Shown here one piece after another: positions 1 through 7,172 of a stretch of 32,280 nucleotides of DNA. The notes below the pieces were generated by a model, which was not told the DNA's origin, ran no database searches, and saw nothing but the letters and a program-made list of their open reading frames with translations. Origin of the DNA: Saprospirales bacterium (lineage in GTDB: Bacteria > Bacteroidota > Bacteroidia > Chitinophagales > Saprospiraceae); NCBI GenBank assembly GCA_007693915.1, contig RECS01000082.1, positions 1-32,280 of the forward strand, read 5' to 3'. A program made the translations under genes and the position numbers. The first letter of the stretch is position 1, and each line of letters opens with the position of its first letter.

Positions 1-2
1 AA

Positions 3-578
3 CAATCCTATGTGCTCTCACAACCCGATCCTTTGATGGTCGATATTGAGGCGCCACTCAGCGTACAGATTAATGAAATGGCTACGATCGAAGCAGTCAC
101 CAATATTGATAGAGATTCTATAGTTTTGATATCGTGGTCAGTAAATGAACTCGCTGTCTGTGACCCTTGTGATGACTTGCGATTAACTTTCCAAGGGGAT
201 GTACCTTCCACTATCTCTGTTACCATTACTGATATAAATGGATGTACAGCTTCCGCGCAGGTCTTCCTCAATGTCGTCTTTGAACGAAGGGTTTATATAC
301 CCAATGCCTTCTCCCCCAATAACGATGGAATTAATGATCTGTTTATGATTTACGGAACGGAAACTGTAGATGAAGTGGAAGTACTCATGGTCTTCGATCG
401 CTGGGGTGAAAAAGTTTTTGAACGCCTCAATTTCCCCGTAAGTGATCAGATTTACGGTTGGGATGGGACTTTTAATAATGAAAAACTCAATCCCGCTGTG
501 TTTATCTACTTCGCAAGGGTTAGATTTGTAGACGGTGTGACTGAGGAGTTTATCGGGGAAGTCTTATTGGTTGATTAA
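3..578 (+). CDS. T9SS-sorted surface protein, C-terminal part (5' truncated by window edge)
   Basis: The reading frame is open from the first bases of the window, so the GTG at 12 is only an internal codon and the true start lies to the left. The first ~90 visible residues look like a PKD/SprB-type adhesin module, with CDPCDD followed by STISVTITDINGC. The last ~95 residues form a typical T9SS type B sorting domain (CHU_C / gliding-motility C-terminal family): YIPNAFSPNNDGIND, then FDRWGEKVF, GWDGTFN and a short terminal beta strand. Family knowledge says such domains direct export through the type IX system, often of large adhesins or gliding proteins. The domain call is secure. The function of the whole protein cannot be judged from this fragment. 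A strong terminator follows at once. Confidence 0.9.
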   Translation, partial: QSYVLSQPDPLMVDIEAPLSVQINEMATIEAVTNIDRDSIVLISWSVNELAVCDPCDDLRLTFQGDVPSTISVTITDINGCTASAQVFLNVVFERRVYIPNAFSPNNDGINDLFMIYGTETVDEVEVLMVFDRWGEKVFERLNFPVSDQIYGWDGTFNNEKLNPAVFIYFARVRFVDGVTEEFIGEVLLVD

Positions 579-586
579 AAATATAA

Positions 587-627
587 AAGCTGTGGTTCAT
601 TATCAGAACCACAGCTTCCATTTTTAT
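587..627 (+). terminator. Rho-independent terminator after the T9SS protein gene
   Basis: A perfect 12-bp stem (AAGCTGTGGTTC, 587-598, with GAACCACAGCTT, 606-617) encloses a 7-nt loop and is followed by CCATTTTTAT. It begins 9 nt after the stop codon of the upstream gene and separates it from the GH3 gene. Confidence 0.85.
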
Positions 628-709
628 AAAATAGTAACCTTTTTTTGACCTAACAAAACTATCGTTTGTAATCAAAGTTATATCTTTATGCTAAAATAAC
701 AACCCATCC

Positions 710-2239
710 ATGCGAGGCCTCCTCAATCTCTTGGTTAAAAAAATCCTGGAAAGGAATTATCGAAAGTTGGAATATGCTTTGGAGAATCCAATTGAAACTC
801 AGCATAAGTGGTTCAAGTCCAATCTTGAAGCTGCAAAAAATACTAAATTCGGCAAACAGCATGATTTCAAAACGATAAGTAATTTTGAAACTTTCAGAAA
901 GCGATTACAAGTGAATGAGTATGAAGATCTAAGATCTTCAATTGAGGAGATGATGAAGGGGAAACCGGATGTTTTGTGGAGAGGGGTAGTTAACTGGTAT
1001 TCTAAATCTTCGGGTACTACAGGCGGAAGAAGTAAATACATTCCCGTCCCCAAAGAGAACCTAAAACTTTGCCACACTAAGGGTTCTACCGATGTTTTGA
1101 GTTTTTTATACCATCACAACCCGGACATAGACATTTTCAAGAGGAAAAATCTCATTATGGGAGGAAGTCTTGAAAAGTATTCAGAGTCACGTCAGACAAG
1201 AATAGGTGACGTCTCCGCCGTAATGCTATATCATATGCCCTTTCTTGCCAGATTGGTTTTCACCCCGGATATTCCAACTGCTTTATTAAGCGATTGGGAG
1301 GAAAAAATTGAGAAAATCGCTCACCTGTCCATAAAGGAAGATGTCAGTTTTTTCGGTGGCGTACCTACCTGGACTATCGTTTTGTTTGAAAGAATTCTCG
1401 AGTTGACGGGAAAAAGCAATATGCTGGAAGTATGGCCTAATGCCAAAGCTTATGCACACGGTGGTGTTGGTTTTGAGCCCTACATACAACGCTTTAGGGA
1501 GTTTTTTCCATCTAACGACTTTTTGTATCAAGAGGTATATAATGCATCGGAAGGATTTTTTGCAGCGCAGGGAGATTTTTCACAAAAAGGAATGTACCTG
1601 CTTGTGGATAATGGGATGTATTATGAGTTCGCCCCGATGAAGGCAGATGGACCCGATCTGGTCAATACTGTTCCTCTTGAAGGTGTCAAAACAGATGTCA
1701 AATACAGTATCATCATCAACTCTAACGGTGGGCTTTGGAGATATATGCCCGGCGACGTTATACATTTTTCTTCTACCAACCCCTACATCCTTCATGTAAC
1801 AGGTAGGACGAGGCAATTTATAAATGCATTCGGTGAAGAACTGATGATAGGAAATACCGATCAGGCTCTTGCTACCTCTGCAGCTAAATTTGGGGTTGAA
1901 ATAGTGGACTACACCGTCGCTCCTATTTATATAGAAAAAGGAAAAAAAGGTGCCCATCAGTGGTTAATAGAATTTGTGACTGAACCGGCGAATATCAATG
2001 AGTTTAAAAAAGATCTGGATCAACAATTGAGGGCTTTAAATTCTGACTACGACGCTAAAAGGTCTTATGATCTCGCGCTGAAAGAATTACAATTAGAAGT
2101 AATGCCGTCTGGATCATTCCACAAATGGATGGAATCAAAAGGTAAGATGGGCGGACAGAATAAAGTCCCACGATTGTCTAATGACAGAAAGTATGTGGAG
2201 GAAATTATCAAATTCATAGGTAAAAACTTAGTCCGATAA
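710..2239 (+). CDS. GH3 auxin-responsive promoter family protein (acyl-adenylating enzyme)
   Basis: The 509-residue product matches the GH3 family of the ANL adenylating superfamily. Plant members conjugate amino acids to jasmonate or auxin; the substrates of bacterial members are mostly unknown. Visible motifs are the ATP loop YSKSSGTTGGRSKYIPV (about 97-113, core SSGTTGG at 100-106), a YNASEGFFAAQG motif in the middle (adenine/acyl site) and GDVIHFSS...HVTGRTRQFINAFGEEL, equivalent to the GR hinge motif, at about 345-385. Length is near the usual bacterial GH3 size, so the gene looks intact. The start is an ATG with no Shine-Dalgarno; a weak TATCTTTA box lies at 681-688. It is followed after 4 nt by a small gene and then recO, suggesting one transcript. 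Family is confident; substrate unknown. Confidence 0.88.
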   Translation: MRGLLNLLVKKILERNYRKLEYALENPIETQHKWFKSNLEAAKNTKFGKQHDFKTISNFETFRKRLQVNEYEDLRSSIEEMMKGKPDVLWRGVVNWYSKSSGTTGGRSKYIPVPKENLKLCHTKGSTDVLSFLYHHNPDIDIFKRKNLIMGGSLEKYSESRQTRIGDVSAVMLYHMPFLARLVFTPDIPTALLSDWEEKIEKIAHLSIKEDVSFFGGVPTWTIVLFERILELTGKSNMLEVWPNAKAYAHGGVGFEPYIQRFREFFPSNDFLYQEVYNASEGFFAAQGDFSQKGMYLLVDNGMYYEFAPMKADGPDLVNTVPLEGVKTDVKYSIIINSNGGLWRYMPGDVIHFSSTNPYILHVTGRTRQFINAFGEELMIGNTDQALATSAAKFGVEIVDYTVAPIYIEKGKKGAHQWLIEFVTEPANINEFKKDLDQQLRALNSDYDAKRSYDLALKELQLEVMPSGSFHKWMESKGKMGGQNKVPRLSNDRKYVEEIIKFIGKNLVR

Positions 2240-2243
2240 AATT

Positions 2244-2564
2244 ATGTTGTGCATGGAAACTGCGTTGAGCAAGGCACTCGGTGATGTAAGCTTACATCAG
2301 GTAGAAGAGAACGAAGAGGGAGTACTGGAAGTACTAATCGCTTCAATTGCTGAAATGCTGGAGAAGGAACCTAATTTATTATTGAGTTCCATGTATCGTA
2401 TGGATATTGATGAGCGAAAAATCCTTCAGATTCTCAATACTCATTCAGAGAATGATATCCCGACTGAATTTGCTAAACTGGTTCTTGAAAGACAGCGTGT
2501 TGCCCTTCAAACCCGGACAAAATTCCCCCAAAAGAAAATAAGCGACCCGGAAGCTTCATTCTGA
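2244..2564 (+). CDS. Small conserved-looking alpha-helical protein of unknown function
   Basis: I do not recognise this 106-residue protein by name. It is probably cytoplasmic: no signal peptide, no membrane segment, acidic N-terminal half (EENEEGVLEVLI), predicted helices throughout and a basic C-terminus (QTRTKFPQKK). A segment LLLSSMYRMDIDERKIL resembles small helical proteins often left as hypothetical in Bacteroidota. It sits 4 nt after the GH3 stop and 10 nt before recO on the same strand, so it is probably co-transcribed and real. The start could be the ATG at 2244 or the in-frame ATG at 2253 (MET-ALSKAL); nothing in the leader decides between them. Confidence 0.7.
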   Translation: MLCMETALSKALGDVSLHQVEENEEGVLEVLIASIAEMLEKEPNLLLSSMYRMDIDERKILQILNTHSENDIPTEFAKLVLERQRVALQTRTKFPQKKISDPEASF

Positions 2565-2574
2565 AAACTTTTTT

Positions 2575-3288
2575 ATGCTATTAAAAACAGAGGGCATCGT
2601 ATTGCGCACAATAAAATATCGGGAAACAAGTGTGATTTCCGATATTTATACAGCTGAAAAGGGCCTGTTGAGTGTACTTGCTAATGGTGTCCGTAAACAA
2701 AAATCGAGAATGGGTGCTGCGCTTTTCCAACCCTCCTCCATCGTTGATATTGTCCTCTATTATAAAGAGAGCAGTAAATTGCACCGCCTTAAAGAAATAA
2801 AAATCGCCACCCCTCTATTTTCCATAAACGAGAAAATAAAAAAAATTGCCATTGCTCAGTTTATAATTGAGATTAGTAAAAAAACAGCCACCAATCAGGA
2901 TCCCAGTCCACATCTTTTTTCGTTTATTAGGAATCATTTGATTCAACTCGAAAATACTCCTTCCCCTGACAGTTTGCAACCCCTTAAATTCTTACTGGAG
3001 TTGTGTCCTTTTCTCGGTATAACTCCTGACTTTGATCGTATCCGGAATGGTTTTTTTGATATGAAGGAGGGCACCACAGTAATTACACAGCCCAATCATC
3101 CTCATTTTTTAAGCCCTGAAAAAGCATCTATTCTTATGGATATCAGCAAAAGTGAAATCTGCCCATCGGTAAAGCTCGAGGACAGAAGAGAAATTTTATC
3201 TGCCATGTTAGACTATTACAAAATACATATAGATGGGATGAAGGAGCTCAACAGTCCGGAAATCCTGCGTATTATTTTGGAACGCTAA
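2575..3288 (+). CDS. recO: DNA repair protein RecO
   Basis: This 237-residue protein is RecO, the RecF-pathway mediator that anneals single strands and helps load RecA on SSB-coated DNA. The N-terminal OB fold (about 1-80) opens with the family pattern LLKTEGIVLRTIKYRETSVI and continues with EKGLLSVLANGVRKQKS. The remaining residues form the helical C-terminal domain with LELCPFLGITPDF. The paired CxxC zinc motif of some RecO proteins is absent; I see this as ordinary variation in the family. Length is normal (about 235-250). The gene starts at ATG 2575, 10 nt after the preceding small gene, and appears to end the GH3-unknown-recO transcript. No hairpin terminator is visible after it. Confidence 0.93.
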   Translation: MLLKTEGIVLRTIKYRETSVISDIYTAEKGLLSVLANGVRKQKSRMGAALFQPSSIVDIVLYYKESSKLHRLKEIKIATPLFSINEKIKKIAIAQFIIEISKKTATNQDPSPHLFSFIRNHLIQLENTPSPDSLQPLKFLLELCPFLGITPDFDRIRNGFFDMKEGTTVITQPNHPHFLSPEKASILMDISKSEICPSVKLEDRREILSAMLDYYKIHIDGMKELNSPEILRIILER

Positions 3289-3338
3289 ATCACTTTTCAG
3301 ACCACTACTTAAAACTTCCTCCAAAAGGTAAATATATT

Positions 3339-3346
3339 TATCTTTG
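3339..3346 (+). promoter_or_regulatory. Bacteroidota-type -7 box for the E1 dehydrogenase gene
   Basis: TATCTTTG matches the Bacteroidota sigma-factor -7 consensus TAnnTTTG exactly and is followed by CAACC. Transcription would start near 3353, giving a leader of about 15 nt before the ATG at 3368. I see no clear -33 TTTG at the right distance. The box overlaps a TTG codon at 3344 that could otherwise be taken as the gene start, so it argues for the ATG. Confidence 0.6.
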
Positions 3347-3367
3347 CAACCGCTTAATAAAAACGCA

Positions 3368-5368
3368 ATGTCTAGTAAAACAAAACAAGCCATGGAGTTT
3401 CAACCTAAAGATCTGACTAAAGACCAATTGGTTAGGCTTTATGAAGGAATGCTGATACCGAGAATGATTGAGGAGAGAATGCTACTACTTTTGAGGCAGG
3501 GGAAAATCAGCAAGTGGTTTAGTGGGATAGGTCAGGAAGCTATTTCAGTGGGAGCTACTATGGCTCTGCATGAGGATGAATACGTTTTTTCCATGCACAG
3601 AAATCTTGGGGTTTTTACCTCCCGAAATGTTCCCCTAAGCAAATTGGTCGCTCAGTGGCAGGGAAAGGCAACCGGTTTTACCAAAGGACGGGATCGCTCT
3701 TTTCACTTTGGAACTAATGAGCACCACATTGTAGGAATGATTAGTCATTTGGGTCCTCAGTTGTCTCTTGCCGGAGGTGTAGGATTGGCGCACAAGTTAC
3801 TGAAGGAAAAGAAAGTAGCTTTGGCTTTTACAGGCGAAGGGGGAACAAGTCAGGGAGAATTTCACGAAGCATTGAATGTCTCCTCTGTCTGGAATCTACC
3901 GGTCATTTTTATAATTGAAAACAATGGCTACGGACTATCCACTCCTGTAAATGAGCAGTACAAATGCGAGCAACTCGCCGATCGGGCTAAAGGCTATGGA
4001 ATGGAAGGCTACACCATAGACGGAAACAATATACTGGAGGTTTATCAAACCATCAAAGAGTTAGCTGAAAGCATGAGAAAAAACCCAAGACCGGTTCTCA
4101 TAGAATGCATGACTTTCAGGATGCGCGGTCATGAAGAGGCATCGGGAACTAAATATGTTCCTCAGCAACTTTTCGATTTATGGAGCGAAAAAGATCCCAT
4201 TCTTAATTTTGAAAAATACCTCATTAAGGTGGGTATTATTTCTGAGGGAGAGCTGCCCGATAAAAAAGAAAATCTCAAGAATCTCATCAAAAAGGAAGTT
4301 GCTACGGCTTTTGATGAGCCCGATCCCGAGGCGGATTTAGAATTGGAAACAAGGGACGTTTACCGCACTTTTGATTTTATCAAAGTTGATCCTGAAAAAG
4401 GCAATAGCAAGGAACTGCGATTCATAGATGCCATTTCAGAAGGATTGGATGAAGCGATGATGAAGCACGAAAATCTGGTCCTTATGGGGCAGGATATTGC
4501 GGATTATGGTGGAGTTTTTAAAATCACCAATGGTTTTACCGAAAAATACGGGGCCGACAGAGTGCGAAATACACCTCTTTGCGAAAGTGCTATATTAGGA
4601 ATCGGAATGGGTTTGTCGATCAAGGGCTTTAAATCCATGATCGAAATGCAATTTGCTGATTTTGTTAGTTGCGGTATGACACAGATTGCCAATAATCTGG
4701 CCAAAGCACACTACCGCTGGGACCAAAATGCAGATGTGGTAGTACGCATGCCTACAGGAGCGGGAACGGGTGCCGGCCCTTACCACTCTCAAAGCAATGA
4801 AGCCTGGTTTACCCATGTAGCCGGACTAAAAGTTTTTTATCCTTCAACCCCTGAGGATGCAAAAGGACTATTAATTTCCGCAATCGAAGATCCCAATCCG
4901 GTAATGTATTTTGAACACAAAGCGCTGTACAGAAAAATCAGCGGAAAGGTCCCCTCAGGCTACTATAATATAGAGCCGGGTGTGGCAAGACTCCACAGAG
5001 AAGGAGATGAAGTTTCCGTAATCACTTACGGATCAGGTGTCTACTGGGCTCAAGCAGCAATGGAGGAGCTCGGCATAACAGGAGACATACTGGATTTGAG
5101 GACTTTAGTTCCGCTTGATTACGATGGAATAGAAAAAACAGTAAGAAAAACAGGCAGGACAATAATCCTTCATGAGGATACTTTGTTCGGAGGGATTGGA
5201 GGTGAAATTTCTGCCTGGATAAGCGAAAATCTTTTTGAATTTTTAGATGCGCCCGTAATTCGGGTTGGCAGTTTAGATACACCCGTTCCATTTTCTTCTA
5301 ATCTGGAACGTCAATTTTTACCACAAGACCGTTTAAGAGACAGTCTTCTCAAACTAAAAAAATATTAA
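3368..5368 (+). CDS. Fused alpha/beta E1 of a branched-chain 2-oxoacid (or pyruvate-type) dehydrogenase
   Basis: The 666-residue product fuses thiamine-diphosphate-dependent E1 alpha and beta subunits, which decarboxylate a 2-oxoacid and pass the acyl group to lipoyl-E2. The alpha part (about 1-315) carries the TPP/Mg motif GEGGTSQGEFHEALN...ENNGYGLSTP; the beta part (about 345-666) has NTPLCESAILGIGMGLSIKG, RMPTGAGTGAGPYHSQSNEAW and EDTLFGGIGGEISAW. Single-chain fused E1 proteins of this size are common in Bacteroidota and are usually annotated as 2-oxoisovalerate dehydrogenase. No E2 or E3 gene lies in the window, so substrate is inferred. A frame extension to TTG 3344 is rejected because it falls in the promoter box. 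The next gene starts 2 nt after the stop, indicating co-transcription. Confidence 0.9.
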   Translation: MSSKTKQAMEFQPKDLTKDQLVRLYEGMLIPRMIEERMLLLLRQGKISKWFSGIGQEAISVGATMALHEDEYVFSMHRNLGVFTSRNVPLSKLVAQWQGKATGFTKGRDRSFHFGTNEHHIVGMISHLGPQLSLAGGVGLAHKLLKEKKVALAFTGEGGTSQGEFHEALNVSSVWNLPVIFIIENNGYGLSTPVNEQYKCEQLADRAKGYGMEGYTIDGNNILEVYQTIKELAESMRKNPRPVLIECMTFRMRGHEEASGTKYVPQQLFDLWSEKDPILNFEKYLIKVGIISEGELPDKKENLKNLIKKEVATAFDEPDPEADLELETRDVYRTFDFIKVDPEKGNSKELRFIDAISEGLDEAMMKHENLVLMGQDIADYGGVFKITNGFTEKYGADRVRNTPLCESAILGIGMGLSIKGFKSMIEMQFADFVSCGMTQIANNLAKAHYRWDQNADVVVRMPTGAGTGAGPYHSQSNEAWFTHVAGLKVFYPSTPEDAKGLLISAIEDPNPVMYFEHKALYRKISGKVPSGYYNIEPGVARLHREGDEVSVITYGSGVYWAQAAMEELGITGDILDLRTLVPLDYDGIEKTVRKTGRTIILHEDTLFGGIGGEISAWISENLFEFLDAPVIRVGSLDTPVPFSSNLERQFLPQDRLRDSLLKLKKY

Positions 5369-5370
5369 TC

Positions 5371-5796
5371 ATGTCAAAAGATATTAAAATAGACGAACTC
5401 ATAGCAGTCACTGGCTTACCCGGACTACATAAAATGGTAGCCAATCGTCCAAATGGACTAATCGTTGAAAACCCGGCTGACGGCAAGAGAAAGTTCTGCT
5501 CGGTTCGAAAGCACCAATTCACACCTATGGGCGGTGTTTCCATTTTTACGATAACGGATTCCACACCAATGCCCAAGGTCTTTCATGCTTTGTACTTATT
5601 GGAAACTGAAGGAGGTGAAACCATCAGTGCTAATCTGAGTAATGATGACCAAAAAGAAATTTTTCAAAAGGCAGTTCCCGATTACGATCCGGACAGAGTC
5701 ACTTCAGGAGACATCAAAAAAGTAATCAAATGGTATTGCTTTTTAAGAGATCAGGAAATAGTTGATCTCAGTAAAATTACTGAGGAAGAGGAGTAA
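5371..5796 (+). CDS. DUF5606 domain-containing protein
   Basis: The 141-residue product matches the Bacteroidota-restricted DUF5606 family: IDELIAVTGLPGLHKMV at the N-terminus, then NGLIVENP, a VRKHQFTPMGGVSIFTITD strand segment, a PMPKVFHAL helix and a C-terminal helical part around PDYDPDRVTSGDIKKVIKWY. There is no signal peptide or membrane segment, so it is expected in the cytoplasm. The N-terminal half has an SH3-like small beta-barrel look, followed by helices; that fold statement is inference. It begins 2 nt after the E1 stop and should be translated from the same mRNA. Its molecular role is not known. Acidic tail: ITEEEE. Confidence 0.85.
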   Translation: MSKDIKIDELIAVTGLPGLHKMVANRPNGLIVENPADGKRKFCSVRKHQFTPMGGVSIFTITDSTPMPKVFHALYLLETEGGETISANLSNDDQKEIFQKAVPDYDPDRVTSGDIKKVIKWYCFLRDQEIVDLSKITEEEE

Positions 5797-5800
5797 ATGC

Positions 5801-5820
5801 TTTTAAGAATAGCCTTAAAA
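5801..5820 (+). terminator. Weak AT-rich hairpin after the DUF5606 gene
   Basis: TTTTAAG (5801-5807) and CTTAAAA (5814-5820) form a 7-bp stem with a 6-nt loop, 4 nt after the stop. The stem is AT-rich and lacks a T run, so it is at best a weak terminator between two convergent transcripts. Confidence 0.3.
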
Positions 5821-5946
5821 TGGATTCAAATCAATCCCTATTAATTTGACATTTTCGTCAGCCATCAATTGTATCCCTAATAGGTTGCTCTCCAGCAGAC
5901 CCTATGTCCGTTTGACTTGATAATGCAAAGTTATAACACTACCCTT
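5815..5946 (-). pseudogene. Possible decayed ORF or repeat remnant in the convergent intergenic region
   Basis: Read on the minus strand, this stretch gives a protein-like frame of 14 codons (KGSVITLHYQVKRT), then an in-frame TAG (5904-5902), then 28 further codons starting GLLESNLLG and ending GIDLNPF before a TAA at 5817-5815. The composition looks more like coding sequence than like AT-rich spacer, but it is too short and interrupted to be a gene. A TAACTTTG box, an exact match to the -7 consensus, sits inside it at 5933-5926 (-). It may be the tail of a lost gene or a copy of a dispersed repeat. The rest of the 5797-6061 gap shows only an SD-like GGAG followed by a six-codon frame at 6030-6050 and an 8-bp inverted repeat (6037-6044 with 6068-6075). 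Confidence 0.3.
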
Positions 5947-6061
5947 GTTTAGAAAAAAACGAGTCAAAAAAATAGCAACCATTTTGTCTATTACATTTAG
6001 TCTTACAACAAACCAATAAAGGAGAAAAAATGATACGATTAAGGTGCTAAAGAAAAATCCC

Positions 6062-7171
6062 TTAATTCCTTAATCTATACATCTGGCCGGGTAGTGACTG
6101 AATAATACCTTTTAACTCTAGCTCGAGCAGTAAATTGGCTAACAATCCAGAACGGTACTTACTCAAGCCGGATAGTCTGTCAATATGTATTCTCCTACCC
6201 TCTTCGCGAATGATATCGACTAATCGAATTTCATCTTCGCTCATCTCGGTAAATAACAAACCTTGAGATGGTCCGCTTTCCTCCGGTCCCAAATCCCAAT
6301 TCAAAAGTTCTGCAATATCAGCAGTACCTTCGATAAGGGAAGCAACATGATTCTTTATTAACAGATTACAACCTTTGGACTTGTCATCGGTAGTCCTTCC
6401 GGGAAAGGCGAATACAAATCGGTTGTAATCAAAGGCTAACTGAGCTGTAATCATAGACCCCCCCTTCTCTTTTGATTCCACCACTACCAATGCATCTGAA
6501 AGGCCAGCAATAATGCGATTACGAACCGGAAAATTCTCCCTGATCATTTCCGTTTCATTGGAAAACTCAGTAAGCAAGCCGCCCATATCACACATCTTTT
6601 TTGCGAGATTAACATGGGTTGGAGGATATATATTAGACAAACCGCCAGCAAGAACTCCTACTGTAGGTATACCATTATCGAGCGATGCCTTATGCGCTGC
6701 ACCATCTACACCATAAGCAAGCCCACTTATAGTGATCACATTCAAAGATTTTAGCTCAGCTACCAGTTTTTTGACCTGATCCAATCCCTCTTCGGTGGGA
6801 TTTCTAGTACCTACTATTCCGACAGTACGACGGGGATTGAGATCCTGATTTCCTCTATAAAATAAGACAATTGGCCCGTCCGCCATACGACGCAACCGGG
6901 AAGGATAGGAAGGGTCAGCATAGGCGAGAACGCGTGCACCCTTATTGGATTCAGCTTTGTATATTTTTTCTGCCTCCTTAAGATTTAATTCATTATTTAT
7001 CAATCTTCCCAAATGTTGTCCAAAATTGGGTAAAGCAGCAATGTCCCTTAATTTTGCAGTCGCAATTTGCGAAGCAGAACCAAACTCCTTCAATAAGCGC
7101 TTAAAGTTCCTGCTTCCCAGTCCCTTTAATTTACTTAATGCTATGTGAAAAATTATTTCTTCTTCCTTCAT
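6062..7171 (-). CDS. dprA: DNA processing protein DprA (Smf)
   Basis: The 369-residue product is DprA, which binds incoming single-stranded DNA during natural transformation and loads RecA. An N-terminal helix-hairpin-helix-like part (1-70, with LSKLKGLGSRNFKRLL) precedes the Rossmann-like DprA core (about 80-290) with GIVGTRNPTEEG, TISGLAYGVDGAAHKASL, VGVLAGGLSNIYPPTH, FPVRNRIIAGLSDALVVVE and GGSMITAQLAFDY. A C-terminal winged-helix domain (about 305-369) ends in LLANLLLELELKGIIQSLPG. The frame runs on upstream to a TTG at 7243, inside the neighbouring gene; the ATG at 7171 gives the normal start (MKEEEIIFHIALSKL). It lies 1 nt after the stop of the upstream glycosyltransferase-like gene, so the two are co-transcribed. 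Whether the strain is competent cannot be told from this. Confidence 0.95.
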   Translation of the reverse strand: MKEEEIIFHIALSKLKGLGSRNFKRLLKEFGSASQIATAKLRDIAALPNFGQHLGRLINNELNLKEAEKIYKAESNKGARVLAYADPSYPSRLRRMADGPIVLFYRGNQDLNPRRTVGIVGTRNPTEEGLDQVKKLVAELKSLNVITISGLAYGVDGAAHKASLDNGIPTVGVLAGGLSNIYPPTHVNLAKKMCDMGGLLTEFSNETEMIRENFPVRNRIIAGLSDALVVVESKEKGGSMITAQLAFDYNRFVFAFPGRTTDDKSKGCNLLIKNHVASLIEGTADIAELLNWDLGPEESGPSQGLLFTEMSEDEIRLVDIIREEGRRIHIDRLSGLSKYRSGLLANLLLELELKGIIQSLPGQMYRLRN

Positions 7172-7172
7172 T

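Noticed and set aside
1580-1957. A 125-codon open frame on the minus strand
   Set aside because: Antisense to the well-supported GH3 gene, with no recognisable domain.
3344-3367. Upstream TTG start that would add eight residues to the E1 protein
   Set aside because: The TTG lies inside the -7 promoter box TATCTTTG, so it would not be on the mRNA; ATG 3368 is used instead.
5848-5864. TTGACA sequence resembling an E. coli -35 box
   Set aside because: This promoter form is not used by the main sigma factor of Bacteroidota, and no gene follows on the plus strand.
6021-6050. SD-like GGAG followed by an ATG opening a six-codon frame
   Set aside because: Too short to be credible as a gene; it precedes nothing on the plus strand, and Bacteroidota rarely rely on such SD sites.
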